A DNA stretch of 64,000 nucleotides from NCBI GenBank assembly GCA_903852755.1, contig CAINRS010000140.1:22052-86051 (forward strand), read 5' to 3'. This document shows, piece by piece, positions 17,960 to 25,264 of the stretch. Position 1 is the first letter of the stretch. Each line of letters starts with the position of its first letter. Under the pieces are notes generated by a model. It worked only from the letters and a program-made list of their open reading frames with translations. It made no database searches and was not told the DNA's origin. This DNA comes from an uncultured Actinomycetes bacterium (GTDB lineage: Bacteria; Actinomycetota; Acidimicrobiia; Acidimicrobiales; Microtrichaceae). The translations under genes were made by a program, and so were the position numbers.

Positions 17960-18727
17960 TCAGTCGACCGAGGACCACTCGCCCCGACGCTCGAGCACCG
18001 TCCGGAGCACCGTGGGCAGGTCGGTCATGATGCCGTCGACACCGAGGTCGAGGAGCCGGTGCATCTCGACGGGGTCGTCGATCGTCCACACGTGGACCTG
18101 CAGGTCACGGGCGTGGGCGCGCTCGACGAGCGACTCGGTGACGATCTCGACGCCGCGGTGTCGCACCGGTACCTGCAGGCACCGGTAGGAGGGAGCGGTG
18201 CTCGGGTTCCGGCCCCGCCCCAGTCGGGTTCGGGCGATCTCGCCGGCGATCTCCCGGGGCCCGGCGGAGGTGCACAGTTCACTGCCGGCGAGGGATCGGA
18301 TCCTGCGCAGGCGGCTGTCGGAGAACCCGCCCACGCAGACGCGCCCGAGCGCTCCGTGGCGGCGCAGCGCCTGGACCAGCGCGACCGCAGCATCGTCGTG
18401 TTTCGCGTCGATGTTGAAGCGGGCGTCCGGGAACTCCTCGAGCAACTCGTCGAGGGTCGGGATGGGGTGGGTGCCGTGGATGCGCGCCGCAGCCACCTCG
18501 ACGGCGGTGGTGGTCGAGATCCTGCCGGTGCGGTCGGTGACCCGGTCGAGCTCCTCGTCGTGGAAGGCGACCAGGGTGCCGTCGGCGGTCAGGTGCACGT
18601 CGGTCTCGAGGTAGCGGAACCCGAGACGCCAGGCCCCGCGGAACGCCTCGATGCTGTTCTCGGGCGCGACCTCCGTGCCGCCCCGGTGGGCGATGGCGAG
18701 GGGTCGGGAACCATCGAGGAAGGCCAT
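17960..18727 (-). CDS. Glycerophosphodiester phosphodiesterase (GDPD) family protein
   Basis: The 255-residue TIM-barrel enzyme hydrolyses glycerophosphodiesters to an alcohol and glycerol-3-phosphate. The catalytic pattern is complete: AHRGG near residue 13 with ENS, the metal-binding pair ETDVHL, and the second His in VAFHDEELDRVTD. The C-terminal VHVWTIDDP and DGIMTDLP are standard family motifs. No signal peptide is seen, so it is cytoplasmic. ATG 18727 has a TAGCGT -10 about 37 nt upstream on the minus strand. It is divergent from the SirB1-like gene. A second, distant GDPD is at 60986. Confidence 0.9.
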   Translation of the reverse strand: MAFLDGSRPLAIAHRGGTEVAPENSIEAFRGAWRLGFRYLETDVHLTADGTLVAFHDEELDRVTDRTGRISTTTAVEVAAARIHGTHPIPTLDELLEEFPDARFNIDAKHDDAAVALVQALRRHGALGRVCVGGFSDSRLRRIRSLAGSELCTSAGPREIAGEIARTRLGRGRNPSTAPSYRCLQVPVRHRGVEIVTESLVERAHARDLQVHVWTIDDPVEMHRLLDLGVDGIMTDLPTVLRTVLERRGEWSSVD

Positions 18728-18763
18728 GGAGGTCGCGCGGTCCGGTGGGGCTCCGCAACGGGG

Positions 18764-18769
18764 ACGCTA
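18764..18769 (-). promoter_or_regulatory. -10 element (TAGCGT) for the first GDPD gene
   Basis: TAGCGT on the minus strand predicts a leader of about 30 nt ahead of ATG 18727. It lies back to back with the promoter of the 18814 gene. Confidence 0.45.
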
Positions 18770-18801
18770 CCCGTCGCATCCGGGGTCGATCACGACGGGG
18801 G

Positions 18802-18807
18802 TACGTT
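18802..18807 (+). promoter_or_regulatory. -10 element (TACGTT) of a leaderless promoter
   Basis: TACGTT lies 6 nt before GTG 18814. This decides the start over earlier in-frame codons. Confidence 0.6.
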
Positions 18808-18813
18808 TCGCCC

Positions 18814-19596
18814 GTGGGTCCCCGGGGTGACGCCGAGCGGTTCGCAGCGCTGTGGACGGCGGCCGAGCCCGACCTCGAGGCGCTCGTGTCGCTCGTCGGG
18901 ACGGTGGGTCGTGACGCCCCGGACCCGGGCGCGCTCCTCGACGGCCTCGCCGAGCGCGTGTCCGGCTCGGTCGGGGACGGCGTGGACGGTGGGCGGGTCC
19001 TGGCGGTCCTGTTCGGTGGCGACGGTCTGCGCGGCGATCGGTCGACCTACGGCTCGCCGGACAACAGCCTCGTGGACCGCGTGCTCCTCCGTCGGCTCGG
19101 GATCCCGCTGTCGCTCTCGGTCGTGGCGGTGCTCGTCGGCCGACGGCTCGGTGTCCCCTTCGACGCCGTCGGGATGCCCCGCCACGTGCTCCTGCGCGAT
19201 CCGGTGGCCGGCACGCTCCACGACGTGTTCGACGGGGCACGGATCCTGGACGCGACCGGCGCAGCGGAGCTGCTGGCCCGGATCGACCCCGGCACCCCGT
19301 GGCGGTCCGAGTTCCTCGAGTCGATGACGGCCCACGAGATCGTCGACCGGTGGTGCCGGAACCTCCGGGTCGCCCGCACCGCCGTGGGCGATGGTCCCGG
19401 CGTCGACCGGATCGTCGGACTCGAACTGTCCCGTCCGGATCCGCCGCCGGACGCAGTGGTCGTCGCGGTGGGCCGGGCAGCAGGTCGCGGTGCGTTCGCG
19501 GAGGCCGCATCGCTGCTGGAGCGTCACGCCCCGGCCGGTCCGGCCGGGGTCCCCTGGCGCGAACGGGCGCAGCAGTTCCGGGCCCGGCTCAACTAG
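18814..19596 (+). CDS. SirB1-like (transglutaminase-fold, UPF0162) protein
   Basis: The 260-residue protein contains the SirB1 N-terminal domain signature, Y-G-S-P-D-N-S-x-V-D-x-V-L-x-R-R-L-G-I-P-L-S-L (residues about 75-100), then GRRLGVPFDAVGMPRHVLLR. This domain has a transglutaminase-like fold of unknown activity. In typical members a PGHF motif follows; here it reads PRHV. The C-terminal third shows weak helical, TPR-like character (AFAEAASLLERHAP). Function is unknown, and the family name says nothing firm about sirohaem. Confidence 0.75.
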   Translation: MGPRGDAERFAALWTAAEPDLEALVSLVGTVGRDAPDPGALLDGLAERVSGSVGDGVDGGRVLAVLFGGDGLRGDRSTYGSPDNSLVDRVLLRRLGIPLSLSVVAVLVGRRLGVPFDAVGMPRHVLLRDPVAGTLHDVFDGARILDATGAAELLARIDPGTPWRSEFLESMTAHEIVDRWCRNLRVARTAVGDGPGVDRIVGLELSRPDPPPDAVVVAVGRAAGRGAFAEAASLLERHAPAGPAGVPWRERAQQFRARLN

Positions 19597-19624
19597 CGGA
19601 CGCGGCGCACCGTGGGGATCGCCG

Positions 19625-19630
19625 TAGGAT
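19625..19630 (+). promoter_or_regulatory. -10 element (TAGGAT) of a leaderless promoter
   Basis: TAGGAT lies 6 nt before GTG 19637. Confidence 0.6.
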
Positions 19631-19636
19631 CCGGCC

Positions 19637-20239
19637 GTGATCGACCGGGAGCTCAAGCGGACCCTCGGCCAGATGATGCACGGGGTCCAGGTCGTCGGTG
19701 CTGCGCACGACGGTGTGGTCCGTGCGTACTGCTCCCACTGGGTCGTGCAGGTCAGCTTCGACGAGCCGGTCGTCCTGGCGTCGGTGTCGCCCCGCCACGA
19801 CACGTACCCGCTGATCCGCTCGAGCGGCCGGTTCACGGTCTCGATCCTCGCCGGCGACCAGGTCGACGCAGGCCAGTACTTCTCCTACCCGGGGCGGAAG
19901 TTCCACCACATCGCCGAGGAGTTCCTCGAACTCAACGAGGCCGGGCTGCCGGTGGTCGTCGACTCGATCGGATGGTTGCAGTGCGAGGTCGCCGAGGTGC
20001 GCGAGTCCTGGGAGGACGGCACGCCGTTCGACCACCACCTCGTCCTCGCCCGGGTGAGCGCCGTCGGCCCCGGACGTCTCCGGGAGCCGCCGCTCCTGTA
20101 CTCCTCGCGTCTCGGCTGGCGTGTGGCGGGTGACCGGGCGAGGGAGCCGGGTCGCTCGATCCGGGACGAACTGCTCGAACGACTCACCGCGGCCGGGTTC
20201 GACGCCCCGGGGCCCGCAGCGGGTGAGGCAGTGGACTGA
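19637..20239 (+). CDS. Flavin reductase-like domain protein
   Basis: The 200-residue protein has the flavin_reduct (FMN-binding split-barrel) fold of HpaC/RutF-type NAD(P)H:flavin oxidoreductases. Landmarks are VQVVGAAHDGVVRAYC...WVVQVSFDEPVVLASVS and FTVSILAGDQ, where FMN phosphate contacts lie. The Tyr/His-rich FSYPGRKFHHIAEEF segment follows. The GTG start is leaderless-type. The stop codon sits inside a 21-bp tandem repeat that supplies a second in-frame TGA. It may feed reduced flavin to a monooxygenase elsewhere; no partner is adjacent. Confidence 0.8.
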   Translation: MIDRELKRTLGQMMHGVQVVGAAHDGVVRAYCSHWVVQVSFDEPVVLASVSPRHDTYPLIRSSGRFTVSILAGDQVDAGQYFSYPGRKFHHIAEEFLELNEAGLPVVVDSIGWLQCEVAEVRESWEDGTPFDHHLVLARVSAVGPGRLREPPLLYSSRLGWRVAGDRAREPGRSIRDELLERLTAAGFDAPGPAAGEAVD

Positions 20240-20264
20240 GGCGGTGAGGCAGAGGACTGAGGGG
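20223..20264 (+). repeat. Imperfect 21-bp tandem repeat spanning the stop codon
   Basis: Units 20223-20243 and 20244-20264 differ at two positions. Each carries an in-frame TGA (20237-20239 and 20258-20260), so the duplication doubles the stop. Confidence 0.85.
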
Positions 20265-20271
20265 GTGTGCC

Positions 20272-20286
20272 CGGCGGGGGCCCGCC
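20272..20286 (+). terminator. Short GC stem-loop downstream of the flavin reductase
   Basis: GGCGGG and CCCGCC form a 6-bp stem with a tight loop about 30 nt after the stop. There is no U-tract; it is a weak terminator candidate. Confidence 0.35.
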
Positions 20287-20303
20287 CGTTCGGTGGCGTG
20301 TCG

Positions 20304-20323
20304 CACCGGCGGCTCGGCCGGTG
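20304..20323. promoter_or_regulatory. Inverted repeat upstream of the acyl-CoA dehydrogenase promoter
   Basis: The 7-bp perfect arms CACCGGC and GCCGGTG, separated by 6 nt, overlap where the -35 region would lie relative to the TAGCCT -10 at 20338. This is an operator candidate. Confidence 0.4.
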
Positions 20324-20337
20324 AGCGAGGGTCGGGG

Positions 20338-20343
20338 TAGCCT
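20338..20343 (+). promoter_or_regulatory. -10 element (TAGCCT) for the acyl-CoA dehydrogenase gene
   Basis: TAGCCT lies 46 nt upstream of ATG 20390, so this gene, unlike most neighbours, would have a leader with a GGAG ribosome site. Confidence 0.45.
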
Positions 20344-20389
20344 CACCACGAGCCGTCGACGCGGCGGACGCGACACTTCGGGAGCCACC

Positions 20390-21562
20390 ATGTCCGACGA
20401 GACCCTGGTCAACGAGGCGCTCGACCGCCTCCTCGCGGAGCACGATCCAGCATCGATCGAGGAGCGCTCGTTCCTCGAGGCCCAGTACGACGCGGGCCTC
20501 GCCTGGGTGCACTTCCCGGAGGGCTGGGGCGGACTCGGGGTGACCCCGAAGCTGCAGAAGATCGTGATCGAGCGGATCGCGCGGGCCGGTGGTCCGATCG
20601 GCGGGGCACGCAACCCGATCGGGTACGGCATGTGCGCTCCGGCGGTGGTGACGCACGGGACCGACGAGCAGCGGGGCCTGCTCCGCTCGCTGTTCTCCAA
20701 CGAGCACATCTGGTGCCAGCTGTTCTCCGAACCCGGCGCAGGATCCGACGTCGCATCGCTCGCGATGCGGGCCGACCGGGACGGGGACGAGTGGCTGATC
20801 AACGGCCAGAAGGTCTGGACGACCCTCGCCCACGTCTCCCGCTACGGACTGCTGATCGCCCGGACCAACCCCGACGTGCCGAAGCACCGGGGGATCACGG
20901 CGTTCATCGTCGACATGGAGGCCGACGGGGTGGAGGTCCGGCCGCTGCGCCAGATGACCGGTGAGGCCGAGTTCAACGAGGTCTACTTCACCGACGTGCG
21001 CGTCCCCGATTCGATGCGGCTCGACGCTGAGGGCCAGGGATGGGCGGTGTCCATCACGACGCTGATGAACGAGCGGGTCTCGATCGGCGGCGGGACGCCA
21101 CCGCGGGGTTCGGGCCCGATCGCCCATCTGATCGATCTCTGGCGCAAGCAGGCATCGGACGACCCGGTGATGCGCGACCGGGTGGCACGACTGTGGATCC
21201 AGGCCGAGGTGAACCGGCTCAACAACGTGCGGGCAGCAGCGAACCGTCGGGCGGGGACGCCGGGCCCCGAGGGGTCGGTCGCCAAACTGGCCATGGCCGA
21301 ACTCAACAAGGTGATCTACGAGACCGCGCTCGACATCCTGGGCGCCGACGGGATGCTCTACGGCTCCTACGAGCTGGTTCGCCCCCGCCACGCGCTGTTC
21401 ACCGACGACCTGTCGAAGAACTTCCTGCGTGCGCGTGCCAACTCCATCGAGGGCGGGACGAGCGAGGTGCTCCGCAACATCCTCGGCGAGCGGGTGCTCG
21501 GTCTCCCCGGCGACGTCCGCGTGGACAAGGAACTCCCGTGGAAGGACGTGCCACGTTCCTGA
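20390..21562 (+). CDS. Acyl-CoA dehydrogenase family protein
   Basis: The 390-residue flavoenzyme catalyses alpha,beta-desaturation of an acyl-CoA with FAD. The Acyl-CoA_dh_N, middle and C-terminal domains are present in order. QLFSEPGAGSDVAS is the FAD/substrate-binding middle-domain motif, and the C-terminal SIEGGTSEVLRNILGERVLGLP is the family hallmark. The helix carrying the usual catalytic Glu cannot be pinned down without alignment. ATG 20390 has GGGAG 6 nt upstream. It stands alone with its own promoter and a nearby inverted repeat. The substrate chain is unknown. Confidence 0.9.
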   Translation: MSDETLVNEALDRLLAEHDPASIEERSFLEAQYDAGLAWVHFPEGWGGLGVTPKLQKIVIERIARAGGPIGGARNPIGYGMCAPAVVTHGTDEQRGLLRSLFSNEHIWCQLFSEPGAGSDVASLAMRADRDGDEWLINGQKVWTTLAHVSRYGLLIARTNPDVPKHRGITAFIVDMEADGVEVRPLRQMTGEAEFNEVYFTDVRVPDSMRLDAEGQGWAVSITTLMNERVSIGGGTPPRGSGPIAHLIDLWRKQASDDPVMRDRVARLWIQAEVNRLNNVRAAANRRAGTPGPEGSVAKLAMAELNKVIYETALDILGADGMLYGSYELVRPRHALFTDDLSKNFLRARANSIEGGTSEVLRNILGERVLGLPGDVRVDKELPWKDVPRS

Positions 21563-21574
21563 CACGTCAGCCCG

Positions 21575-21580
21575 TAGCCT
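21575..21580 (+). promoter_or_regulatory. -10 element (TAGCCT) of a leaderless promoter for pyk
   Basis: TAGCCT lies 7 nt before GTG 21588. Confidence 0.6.
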
Positions 21581-21587
21581 CGCGGGG

Positions 21588-23024
21588 GTGACCCGCCGGA
21601 CCAAGATCGTCGCCACCATCGGACCTGCCTCGGATTCCCCGGCGGTGCTCGAGCAGGTGTTCCTCGCCGGGGCCGACGTCGCCCGGATCGGACTGGCCCA
21701 CGGGTCACTCGAGGAGGCCCTCGCCCGCTACCGGACCGTCCGCTCGGTCGCCGAGCGGCTGCGTCGTCCCGTCGGCACGATGGTCGACCTGCCCGGTCCG
21801 AAGGTGCGGCTGGCGTCGTTCGGCTCGGCGCCGACCCTGCTCGCCACCGACTCGACCGTCGAGTTGGTCCCGGGGTTGCAGGAGTCGAGTGCCACCAGAC
21901 TCGGGGTCGACTACGAGGGCCTGCTCACCGACGTGCGACCGGGGGACCTGCTCGCGGTCGGTGACGGGAGCGTCTCCCTGCAGGTCGAGTCGGTCGACCG
22001 GGACCGCGTCACCGCCCGGGTGGCCTACGGGGGCATGACCCAGGGGCGTCCCGGTCTCCACGTCCCGAGCGAACGGCTCGGCATCACCTCACCGACGGAG
22101 CAGGACCTGCGCTTCCTCGACGCCTTCGTCGAGGCCGGTGTCGACATCGTCGCCGTCAGCTTCGTCCGTTCGGCCCACGACATCCGGAGGATCGGGACCG
22201 AGCCGCACCCCCGGGGACCACTCGTCGTCGCCAAGATCGAGACGCGAGCAGCGGTCGAGAACCTCGACGGGATCATCGCCGAGTCCGGAGCCATCATGAT
22301 CGCCCGGGGGGACCTGGGAACCGAGCTGGGGATCGAGGAGCTCCCGCTCCTGCAGAAGCGCATCACCCGAGACTGCATCTCCGGCGGCAAGCCGGTGATC
22401 ACCGCGACGCAGATGTTCGAGTCGATGATCACCTCCCCGGCACCGACCCGTGCCGAGGTGTCCGACGTGGCGAACGCGATCTTCGACGGGACCTCGGCGG
22501 TCATGCTCTCGGCGGAGACCGCGGTCGGCCACGACCCCGTGGCCGCCGTGGCGGCGATGTCGCGGGTGGCCGCTCGTGCGGATCAGGAGTTCGACTTCGA
22601 CGCGTGGGCCCGCCGCATCCGTCTGCTGCGTCGCTCCGCCGTGGGGGAGTCCGCAGGGGCGCGGATCACCGACGCCATGACCGCTGCGGCGTGGCGGGCC
22701 GCCACGGAGATGGACGTCGAGGCGATCATCTGCATCTCCGACACCGGCTTCACCGTCCGTTCGATGGCGCGCTTCCGGCCCTCGATGCCGATCGTCGCGT
22801 TCAGCCCTGACGAGCGGACCGTGCGGCAGCTCACCCTGAGCTGGGGAACCATCCCGGTCCGGGCGGAGTCCCGGGTCGACACGACCGACCGGATGGACGA
22901 GCTGATCGCTGCGGCGCGGGACGCCGGTCTGGTCCGGTCGGGTCAGCTCGTCGCGGTGCTCGCGGGAGCGGGGGACCGGTCGGTGCGCGCCACCGACGTC
23001 CTGCGCGTGTCACGGGTGCCGTGA
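21588..23024 (+). CDS. pyk: Pyruvate kinase, K+-independent-type signature
   Basis: The 478-residue glycolytic enzyme converts phosphoenolpyruvate and ADP to pyruvate and ATP. Clear motifs are the N-terminal TKIVATIGPAS, the catalytic-Lys strand VVAKIETRAAVENL, the Mg-binding MIARGDLGTELG, and ITATQMFESMI. Two positions stand out. The usual R-x-N-F-S-H-G reads RIGLAHG (residues 33-39), losing the Asn and Ser K+ ligands. DTKGPEIRT reads DLPGPKVRL (67-75), putting Lys where K+-dependent enzymes have Glu. Its stop overlaps the GTG of a hydrolase gene. The start is GTG with a -10 7 nt upstream. Confidence 0.94.
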   Translation: MTRRTKIVATIGPASDSPAVLEQVFLAGADVARIGLAHGSLEEALARYRTVRSVAERLRRPVGTMVDLPGPKVRLASFGSAPTLLATDSTVELVPGLQESSATRLGVDYEGLLTDVRPGDLLAVGDGSVSLQVESVDRDRVTARVAYGGMTQGRPGLHVPSERLGITSPTEQDLRFLDAFVEAGVDIVAVSFVRSAHDIRRIGTEPHPRGPLVVAKIETRAAVENLDGIIAESGAIMIARGDLGTELGIEELPLLQKRITRDCISGGKPVITATQMFESMITSPAPTRAEVSDVANAIFDGTSAVMLSAETAVGHDPVAAVAAMSRVAARADQEFDFDAWARRIRLLRRSAVGESAGARITDAMTAAAWRAATEMDVEAIICISDTGFTVRSMARFRPSMPIVAFSPDERTVRQLTLSWGTIPVRAESRVDTTDRMDELIAAARDAGLVRSGQLVAVLAGAGDRSVRATDVLRVSRVP

Positions 23025-23770
23025 CGACGGTCCGGCGGTGGGGGCCCCACGAGGCTCCGACAGTTGTCGTCATGGTCCACGGCGTGATGGACCGAGCTGC
23101 GAGCTTCGGTCGGCTCGGCCGTCGGCTCACCGCTGCTCCGGGAGTCGCTGCGCTGGCGTACGACCGGCGCGGGTACGAGAGCGCCATCGGTGTGGGTCCC
23201 GGCGGCCTGGACGACCACGCAGGTGACCTGGTGCAGGTGGTCGACGGGCTGCAGGCCGAGCGGGTCGTCGTGTTCGGTCACTCCTACGGGGGCACCGTCG
23301 CCTGGCACGCCGTTGCCCGTGGACTGCTCCCGGCCGCAGTGGCCACCTACGAGAGCCCCGTGCCGTCGTTGCCCGGCTACCGCGACGACCTGGCCGCCTC
23401 GACCCTGAGGGTCGCCGACGCCTCGGGGCCCGAGTCCGCCGTCACCCACTTCGGCAGTGCGGTGCTCGGCCGGCCCAACTGGGATCGGCTCCGGCCGGAG
23501 TTCCTGGACCTCCGACTCGCCGAGGGTCCCGCCGTCGTCGCGGACCTCCGTTCGCTCGCGGACGCCTCCGTGCCGACACCACCGGCGTCGGTGGACCGCC
23601 ACGTCGCCTACGGCTCCGCCAGCGTGCCCCACGAGGCCGTGGTCGCCGGCGAACTCGCCGAGCTCCTCGGGGTCACCGCGGTCGCGATCCCGGACGCCGG
23701 TCACGGTGTCCACCTGACGCACCCCGACGCCTGCAGTCGTTGGCTCCTCGGGGCGGTCGCAGCGTCCTGA
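23021..23770 (+). CDS. Alpha/beta hydrolase
   Basis: The 249-residue protein has the alpha/beta-hydrolase fold. It has the oxyanion-region VMVHGVMDRAASF, the nucleophile elbow GHSYGG (Ser about residue 88), and a C-terminal catalytic His in DAGHGVHLTHPD. GTG 23021 overlaps the pyk stop (GTGA), so it is co-translated with pyruvate kinase, although a metabolic link is not obvious. There is no signal peptide. An esterase or lipase role is likely; the substrate cannot be told. Confidence 0.85.
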   Translation: MTTVRRWGPHEAPTVVVMVHGVMDRAASFGRLGRRLTAAPGVAALAYDRRGYESAIGVGPGGLDDHAGDLVQVVDGLQAERVVVFGHSYGGTVAWHAVARGLLPAAVATYESPVPSLPGYRDDLAASTLRVADASGPESAVTHFGSAVLGRPNWDRLRPEFLDLRLAEGPAVVADLRSLADASVPTPPASVDRHVAYGSASVPHEAVVAGELAELLGVTAVAIPDAGHGVHLTHPDACSRWLLGAVAAS

Positions 23771-23778
23771 TCCATCGG

Positions 23779-23784
23779 TACCAT
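23779..23784 (+). promoter_or_regulatory. -10 element (TACCAT) of a leaderless promoter
   Basis: TACCAT lies 7 nt before GTG 23792. Confidence 0.55.
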
Positions 23785-23791
23785 TCCACGG

Positions 23792-24820
23792 GTGGTCGCC
23801 CTGCGGACGCGGACTCGTCGACGTCACCGCCGTGCGTTCGTGCTGTCCGGTGGCGGGAACCTGGGAGCGCTCCAGGTGGGGATGTTACGGGCGCTCGTCG
23901 AGTTCGGCGTCGAACCCGACGTGGTGCTCGGTTGTTCGGTCGGTGCGATCAACGGCGCGGCCTTCGCACTCCGTCCCGACCTCGCCGGCGTGGAGCTGCT
24001 CGAGGAGTTCTGGACTCGGCCGGACGGGGCCGAGGTCATGCCCGGGTCGCGGCTGCCCCCGATCGTGTCGATGCTCCGCCGCGGGGAGTCGCTCCACACG
24101 GGGGAGGGCCTCCGGTCGAGGCTCGGCGACCTCCTCGGCGGGGCGGCGCGGTTCGACGACACCATCGTGCCGTTCCAGTGCGTGGCCGCGGACGTCGACA
24201 GCGCAGTGGAGACCTGGTTCGACGAGGGACCGTTGATCCCACCCGTGACGGCGTCGGCGGCGATGCCCGCCGTGTTCCCGGTCGTGGAGGTCGCCGGACG
24301 CCGCTACCTCGACGGAGGCGCGGTCAACAACGTCCCGATCTCGAGGGCGATCGAGCTCGGATGCGACGAGGTGATCGTGCTGCACGTCGGTCTGCACGGT
24401 CGACCCGACGCGAGCATCCGGCGACCGCTGGATGCGGCGCTGCAGGCCTACTGGGTCGCCCGGAACGCGCGGTTCGCGAACGACCTCGCCAACCTGCCGG
24501 ACGGCGTCGAGGCGGTCATCCTGCCTCCGGGTGAGCGTCCGGACGTCCGGTTCGACGACTTCAGCCAGAGCGCTGAGCTGATCCGTCGTGGCCACCGCAA
24601 CGCGACCCGGTTCCTCGAACGGCGGGCCGGGGCGACGGAGCTCCGTGCCGGGCCGGTCGACCGGCTCCGCACGGGTCTCCGACCGCGGGCGTGGCTCGCA
24701 GAGGTCCGTCGCGCTGCGGTCGACCCCGAGGGCGCGGTGCTCCGAGCGGAACCGGGGTCGTCCGAGTCGACCGACCGGACCGAGTCCGCTCCACCCGGTC
24801 CTCCGTCGGCCGAGGGGTAG
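23792..24820 (+). CDS. Patatin-like phospholipase (RssA/NTE-type)
   Basis: The 342-residue protein has a complete Ser-Asp dyad. The glycine-rich oxyanion hole is GGGNLG (20-25), the nucleophile elbow GCSVG (Ser49) and the catalytic Asp174 is in LDGGAVNN. These motifs define bacterial patatins that hydrolyse lipid acyl esters. The Arg-rich N-terminus (RTRTRRRHRR) has no signal-peptide shape. The TAG stop is part of the -10 hexamer of the next gene. Confidence 0.9.
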   Translation: MVALRTRTRRRHRRAFVLSGGGNLGALQVGMLRALVEFGVEPDVVLGCSVGAINGAAFALRPDLAGVELLEEFWTRPDGAEVMPGSRLPPIVSMLRRGESLHTGEGLRSRLGDLLGGAARFDDTIVPFQCVAADVDSAVETWFDEGPLIPPVTASAAMPAVFPVVEVAGRRYLDGGAVNNVPISRAIELGCDEVIVLHVGLHGRPDASIRRPLDAALQAYWVARNARFANDLANLPDGVEAVILPPGERPDVRFDDFSQSAELIRRGHRNATRFLERRAGATELRAGPVDRLRTGLRPRAWLAEVRRAAVDPEGAVLRAEPGSSESTDRTESAPPGPPSAEG

Positions 24821-24823
24821 CAT
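24818..24823 (+). promoter_or_regulatory. -10 element (TAGCAT) of a leaderless promoter, overlapping a stop codon
   Basis: TAGCAT lies 6 nt before GTG 24830, and its TAG is the stop of the patatin gene. Confidence 0.6.
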
Positions 24824-24829
24824 CCCGTC

Positions 24830-25264
24830 GTGTCCGACCAGCCAGTGCACCTGTCCCCGGGCGGTCCGCCCAGCACCGTCCTACCGGCCGAGGATCCGGT
24901 CGCGCTCGCTGCGATCGAGGCCGCACTCGCTGCGCCCGAGGGCGACCGGCGGCGGCTCGTTGCCGAGGTGGTCGCAGCCAATCCGGACCTGCTGGCCGGT
25001 TGGGCCGCGCTCGGGTCCGTGGCCCGGGACGAGGTCGAGGCCTACGCGTGCTACCGGGTCGGCTACCACCGGGGCCTGGACCGCATGCGCGCCTCGGGCT
25101 GGCGTGGCACCGGGTACCTGCCCGCAGCTGCGCCGTCGAACCGAGGATTCCTCGACTCCCTCGAGGGCCTCGCTGCGACCGCCGCCCGACTCGGCGAGGC
25201 AGACGAGGCGGAACGCTGCCGACACTTCCTCGTGCAGCTCGACCCCGACACCTACCGGTGGTGA
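24830..25264 (+). CDS. DUF3151 family protein
   Basis: The 144-residue protein matches the actinobacterial DUF3151 pattern. It has an N-terminal LPAEDP stretch, a central VEAYACYRVGYHRGLDRMRASGW block, PSNRGFL, and a C-terminal RCRHFLVQLDP. The family is broadly conserved in Actinobacteria with no established function. The GTG start is leaderless-type. Its stop overlaps the GTG of the PLP-enzyme gene, opening a DUF3151/PLP-enzyme/mobA operon. Confidence 0.85.
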   Translation: MSDQPVHLSPGGPPSTVLPAEDPVALAAIEAALAAPEGDRRRLVAEVVAANPDLLAGWAALGSVARDEVEAYACYRVGYHRGLDRMRASGWRGTGYLPAAAPSNRGFLDSLEGLAATAARLGEADEAERCRHFLVQLDPDTYRW

